NCBI RefSeq assembly: GCF_932526225.1
Contig: NC_064044.1
Location: 7,490,801-7,554,800, forward strand
Reading direction: 5' to 3'
Length of the DNA: 64,000 nt
Source of the DNA: Nematostella vectensis
Lineage: Eukaryota; Cnidaria; Anthozoa; Actiniaria; Edwardsiidae
A program made the position numbers and the translations under genes. Positions 59,795-64,000 of this stretch are shown piece by piece; the first letter of the stretch is position 1; each line of letters begins with the position of its first letter. The notes beneath the pieces are model-generated. The model saw only the letters and a program-made list of their open reading frames with translations, had not been told where the DNA came from and searched no databases.

Positions 59795-60883
59795 TCAAAC
59801 ATTTTGTTCTTCAATTCGCCGACCAGAACAACATTGCTCCTGGGGAGGAGTGAGCTCGAGACTTGAATCTACGCGAGTAATGTAACTAGATTCCACGCCA
59901 TTTGTACTGTATTGTTGATTCGGTGGTTTCCAACAGCAGCAGAACTTTCTCACGGCATTACGGAAATCCGTTTTGTACAGTGAATAAATAAGAGGGTCAA
60001 GAAATGAATTCCCCACTAGGGTAAAAAGTGAGATATCTTTAAGCGCCTGTGGAACTTTTTGCACATATCCTATCGCTTCAATAATGTTGATGAAAATAAG
60101 TGGGAACCAGCAAATTGCGAATGTCGTTATTAAAACAGCAAATACTTTGGCAGCTTTGACTTCGACGGAGATGTTTAACTGTCGTTTTCTTCTGTGTTTT
60201 CCTGCTCCAAGTGAAGACTGTCTGCTAAGGCTTTCCAATCTTAGCTCGGCCATTTTTTGGATTTGATGTCTTGTCTCGCGAAACATTTTACAATAAGCCA
60301 TGCAAATAATTACAGAAATAGCAGTGATGGAAAAAACCAAAAGTCCTTGGTTGATTTGGTTCGCGAGTTTCTTAATATTTGGAGGCTGTGAGTACCAGAA
60401 TGCAGGTACGAGTGTTATAACCATAGGGATCGTCCACACCAGAATCAGGATCTTATTCACTGTTCGACGGGTCATTTTCGCGTGATAGCTGAGAGGGTGT
60501 ACTATGGCCTGGTAACGGTCGTACGTAACTCCACAGAAGTTGAACATATACGCGAACAGAATATACCCAATAACATATGGAACGATTAAACCAATTTCAG
60601 GCACGTAACTCATCATGAGAAAACATGGAACGAACACGATAGCAACGAGAACGTCCGATACCGCCAAACTCACCACAAATGTGTTAGTTATTGTACGGAG
60701 TTTGCGATAGTGACAGTAGAGCGTACAGACGAGTGAATTCCCCACCACTACGAAGCTTGCCATCAGACTGAGAGGTAGCTCAAAGTGATTAAATGGCGGC
60801 GAGCCAGTCGCTGTATTATTTGTCACCGTTAGATTGTGAAACCAATCATTGCTTGTGGAACCGGGGATAGTTGGACTTGCCAT
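59795..60883 (-). CDS. Class A (rhodopsin-type) orphan GPCR, single exon, 362 aa
   Basis: Start is ATG at 60883 (MASPTIPG). The open frame extends to a TTG, but an in-frame TGA lies just before that, so upstream codons are not coding. Seven hydrophobic helices with class A signatures, in ATG-based numbering: GN in TM1 (48-49), LAVSD in TM2 (73-77), YDRYQAI at the end of TM3 (DRY at 122-124), CWFP in TM6 (258-261) and DPLIYSLY in TM7 (296-303), followed by a CCC stretch typical of palmitoylation. Two N-glycosylation sequons precede TM1. The TM3 position that normally holds the disulfide cysteine is Gly (~98) and the second extracellular loop (WYSQPPNIKKLANQ) has no Cys. Loss of both is typical of the melanocortin/lipid/cannabinoid/adenosine group, but the ligand cannot be read. 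An acceptor-like TTTTCCTCAAAACAG at about 60915 suggests an upstream 5' UTR exon. Confidence 0.9.
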   Translation of the reverse strand: MASPTIPGSTSNDWFHNLTVTNNTATGSPPFNHFELPLSLMASFVVVGNSLVCTLYCHYRKLRTITNTFVVSLAVSDVLVAIVFVPCFLMMSYVPEIGLIVPYVIGYILFAYMFNFCGVTYDRYQAIVHPLSYHAKMTRRTVNKILILVWTIPMVITLVPAFWYSQPPNIKKLANQINQGLLVFSITAISVIICMAYCKMFRETRHQIQKMAELRLESLSRQSSLGAGKHRRKRQLNISVEVKAAKVFAVLITTFAICWFPLIFINIIEAIGYVQKVPQALKDISLFTLVGNSFLDPLIYSLYKTDFRNAVRKFCCCWKPPNQQYSTNGVESSYITRVDSSLELTPPQEQCCSGRRIEEQNV

Positions 60884-60907
60884 GTTCGTGTCCTCAGCCT
60901 GGTCCAA

Positions 60908-63290
60908 GTTTCACCTGTTTTGAGGAAAAAATTATAACTATTTAGGATGGTTGTGCGAAGCCGGGCAAAGCTTGCAGATTTGAGTTTATGGTCAACACGG
61001 CTCTTAAATCTATGAAGTAAGACTGCACTACTGTCCTCTTGAAGTGATGACACTGCTTTTATGGCAAGCCAACCCGTTGTAAGAAAAGTCTTATATTTGT
61101 AAGTGTATGTTAATTTTGGGGGAGGCCGCTGTTAGCTATGTTACATAGGTGCTGGAGCTAACCAATCAGAGCCCGGCAAGGATCACGCGCGCGCTCAACT
61201 CTTAAGTTTTTCGTTTGCTCTTTTTTTCCGAAACAGGTGCGAACGTCTCGACTATTCATGTGAAGTATTCATCTTTCAGTCAGTTCGATCCCCGAAAAAG
61301 CTAAAGATGCCAATTTTGGTTGTCATTATATCGGCAGAAATTAGTCCACGCCGCCTTAATTACAAAATACATTCAGTATACAAGCTATCCTAGAATAAAC
61401 AAGCTTTTTAAAACATATTGAAAGGCTTATAAAGTTTCGTTCGCCTTGTATAAATGTTGTATTTAATATCCCACGCTAATAAGAAAATAAGGATAATAAA
61501 CGGCGTTTATATATTTCTCTCAAATGAATCTTTATTTCTTCTATTAGATGTCGCAATACAAAAACTGTTTGCCTTTTTGGTTTAATTGATATTTTTTTTC
61601 ACCTTTCCACTTCAGGTCACACGTTTTCGAGATACGACAAAATACGAAACAGTTTCCGTTCATGTAATTAAAGGAATAAAAGTCATCTCGAAGCAAAATG
61701 ACAACTTTCGGCTGTCTTTTGATCAGTGAAATAAAGGTAAGACTACGCTGCCCCATTTGAAACTTAAATACCAGTTGCCGCGTTTAACATTGGGAATGTC
61801 TCTTGCGGGAATCTTATAGAGAATAAATCAAACGTGAATTATTGTATTCAATCTGTGCGACTATCTAATTACAGTGTCTCTATTATTTTAATTCATATTA
61901 TGCGATTAGAGAGTGGATTTCGTGATTTTACTTGAATTAAGGAGGATGTAACGCTGTTCAAGTTCAAGCTTTTAACTACTAGCCATTATTTAGATTATTT
62001 CCATGGGAAAGCTGTGGTTTTGGCGGGAGAAGGCGCTATGCGCGTCGTAAAAACACAGAATCACTGCGTCCAATTCGTAAACAATTCGGTTTCTATAATC
62101 TTAATCTTTTATGTTCCTAGCCCAAAAAACTTTTCTTTTTATTCTCTTAAGATAATTCCCTGGATAATATGTAGATTTCATTGTCACATTACATAAAGAT
62201 ATCACGTATTTTTTTCTTCTTATATTAAATTCGTTTTCGATCAACCAAGAATACACTATTACTGTGTCATCAATTTTGTGTATAATACAAACCCCAACTG
62301 GAAAGTGCGCTAGAACAAAATTTCGAAAATCTTAAACCAAAATGTGTAAAACCTCAACCCAAAATTTCTAAAACCTTAAACTGTTTACTACCTGAAATGA
62401 TAATGGTTATGAAACAAAATGAATTATATATTAATTAGTTATGAGTTATAAGTATTTAACAATGATTTGTTATACTAATAGCAAAGGAAATGCGTCTTGA
62501 AGATAATGTTTTGTCGTGTCTAAATACAACATCTTAAGTGTGGGTTTCACATCATTGGGAAAAGGTCGAGCATTTGATATCTGATACGCTAATTTTTTTA
62601 TTAGAACGTCTAATTTTCAGTTGAGGCTGGACCGTTCTTATTTTTGGAGCATTTTCAGGCTGAATATGTTCTCAGCATGTTTTTAGAATTTGATGAATTC
62701 CTGCTTATTTTTTTTTCACTCAGACATTTAATTTACTCGATTTTTCATCTGGAATGTCCCTGTCACATAGAGCTTCTTTTTTAAATAGCAGCTTTAAATT
62801 AAACAGCATCATCTTATCAGCTTGTGGCTCAAATGTGACACTTTTTCTATCTTTACTTATTTAAAAATTTATGCGTCATTTAGAACTCAAGCTCCTCCCG
62901 CCAATCTGTCGCCTAGTTTTCATTAAATTTTCATTTCAATTTGATTAACAATACAAATTATACTCAACTCTTGATGGTTAGAGGCTTTGGTATCTAAGGT
63001 TCCCAAGATGTCTGCGAACACTCGCTGGGATAAAAGCTTTTTAAATCTCATAAGTGTAAAGAAGTATAACATTAAAGGAGAAGTCGTATGATTACCTTTT
63101 TAATAGCAAAAAAGAAAAAAATCTCTTGCTGTGAATGGCGACATTAATGCTGAAAAGCATACGAAGATATGCCAGCAAACTTGATTCGTTATATACTACG
63201 CTTATTACCGCAAACTAAAAAGTCTTAATTTCTTTAGTGGCATGGTGTGATTGATTCTTATCGTTACCGACAGGTATCAAAATGTTGGTC
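60908..63290. other. Intergenic, upstream of the GPCR gene
   Basis: No recognisable gene. A dispersed repeat copy lies at 62598-62685 (TTAGAACGTCTAATTTTCAG, partner at 22882). Confidence 0.45.
62598..62685. repeat. Dispersed repeat (TTAGAACGTCTAATTTTCAG), copy B
   Basis: Shares TTGAGGCTGG, TCTTATTTTTGG and GGCTGAATATGTTCT with 22882-22985. Confidence 0.6.
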
Positions 63291-63354
63291 CCCACTAAAA
63301 CGAAAATGGGATTAACAGTGTTGGGCGGATAAGCACGTATAACCGGTTACACCT

Positions 63355-63500
63355 CAGTACCAGATCTAGGGGGGGTTTAGGGGGTTTACCCCCCCCCCCC
63401 CCCCCGTTTAGGCTGACAGAAAGCCATGTCATAAAAAAATGCCTGACCCCTCCCCACTTCGTCACTGAGCCAACCCCCCTCCCTAGATCCGAGATTGATT
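63355..63500. mobile_element. Degenerate AGATCTAGGGGGG foldback
   Basis: CCAGATCTAGGGGGGGTTTA at the left and CCCCTCCCTAGATCC at the right with a C-run between. Same style as the intron elements at 35405 and 36902. No coding content. Confidence 0.5.
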
Positions 63501-64000
63501 TGAGAAAGGTTATGACATCCACGAAGTACTAGCCTTGTCGAATGATTATCTAAACAAGTAAATACTTTGAGTATCCACATTTTTTAGCTGAGCTAGGCCC
63601 ATAACTTAGGAGGCTGTGACCCTCCTTCATCCCCCCCCCCCCCATTTTTTTCAGCGCCCCTTTACCATATGGGGTTTTACTGACTCGCAATTACCACAGC
63701 ACCTGTCAGCCGCCATATTGTCATTCTGGCAAAATACCAAGTATGAGAAAGCATCCATTTCTATCGGCTTCTATTATTTTATTATTATTTCTTTTTATAT
63801 TTTGTCACCCAATGTTGGTTGAGAACAATAACAAAGGTGGGGCTAACTAATGCTCTTTAAGTCAAATAGACCTCACGGTGGCCACAGATATGGCCCCATT
63901 AGTATCATGGCACGTACAAATTGCTAGCTCTCCACGTTTAAAAGGAAGCATAGTGGGGGGGGGGGGGGGGGGGGGGAAACTCATATTATGAGAACCTCGC

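Noticed and set aside
60884-60907. Extended GPCR N-terminus beginning at 60907
   Set aside because: That codon is TTG and is preceded in frame by TGA. The first ATG is at 60883.

Overview
The window is animal (metazoan) nuclear DNA: multi-exon genes with consensus GT-AG introns, an AT-rich background, many short inverted-repeat DNA transposons (MITEs), poly-G/C runs and minisatellites. Gene content (EGF plus fibrinogen-type secreted protein, a full-length LysM-TLDc OXR1-type protein, SLC17 transporters, a rhodopsin-class GPCR) and the MITE types suggest a cnidarian, most likely a sea anemone such as Nematostella. The species call is inference. Gene models were assembled by hand from splice sites, reading phase and family knowledge.

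Layout. (1) 669-2870, plus strand: 3' end of a secreted EGF/fibrinogen-like gene that runs directly into a ~1.8 kb array of 31-bp repeats, each carrying a copy of that exon's splice-donor-like edge. (2) 6156-7990: 92-bp satellite with an 8-monomer higher-order pattern, abutting (3) 8009-22430, minus strand: a 14-exon OXR1/NCOA7-type gene with every splice phase consistent (842 aa predicted). (4) 23484-25140: an A-rich ~18-bp minisatellite with an inserted TIR element, a perfect foldback and a ~219-bp direct duplication. (5) 25302-26327, minus: intronless, unrecognised 341-aa basic coiled-coil protein. (6) 28016-29024, plus: a frame-broken gene candidate. (7) About 28.8-52.7 kb: a tandem segmental duplication holding two complete 10-exon SLC17 (sialin/VGLUT family) transporter genes, copy 1 (31996-41050, 496 aa) and copy 2 (43493-52176, 502 aa). 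Transposon insertions present in one copy have recognisable empty sites in the other. (8) 52.7-59.8 kb: no gene seen; C-rich repeats and MITEs. (9) 59795-60883, minus: intronless class A GPCR lacking both canonical extracellular cysteines. (10) 60.9-64 kb: nothing coding recognised.

The genes are unrelated and form no operon-like unit. The strongest unexplained pattern is that tandem arrays repeatedly sit on, and seem to copy, exon edges: the 3' edge of the fibrinogen-type terminal exon, the terminal exon of the OXR1 gene (by eye), and the 3' splice site plus first ~37 coding bases of SLC17 exon 9. A further array just beyond SLC17 exon 9 has units that resemble splice donors. The duplicated transporters also show patchy identity suggesting gene conversion, a shared His-to-Asn change at a conserved TM4 position, and a conserved CACGTG plus TATA promoter.
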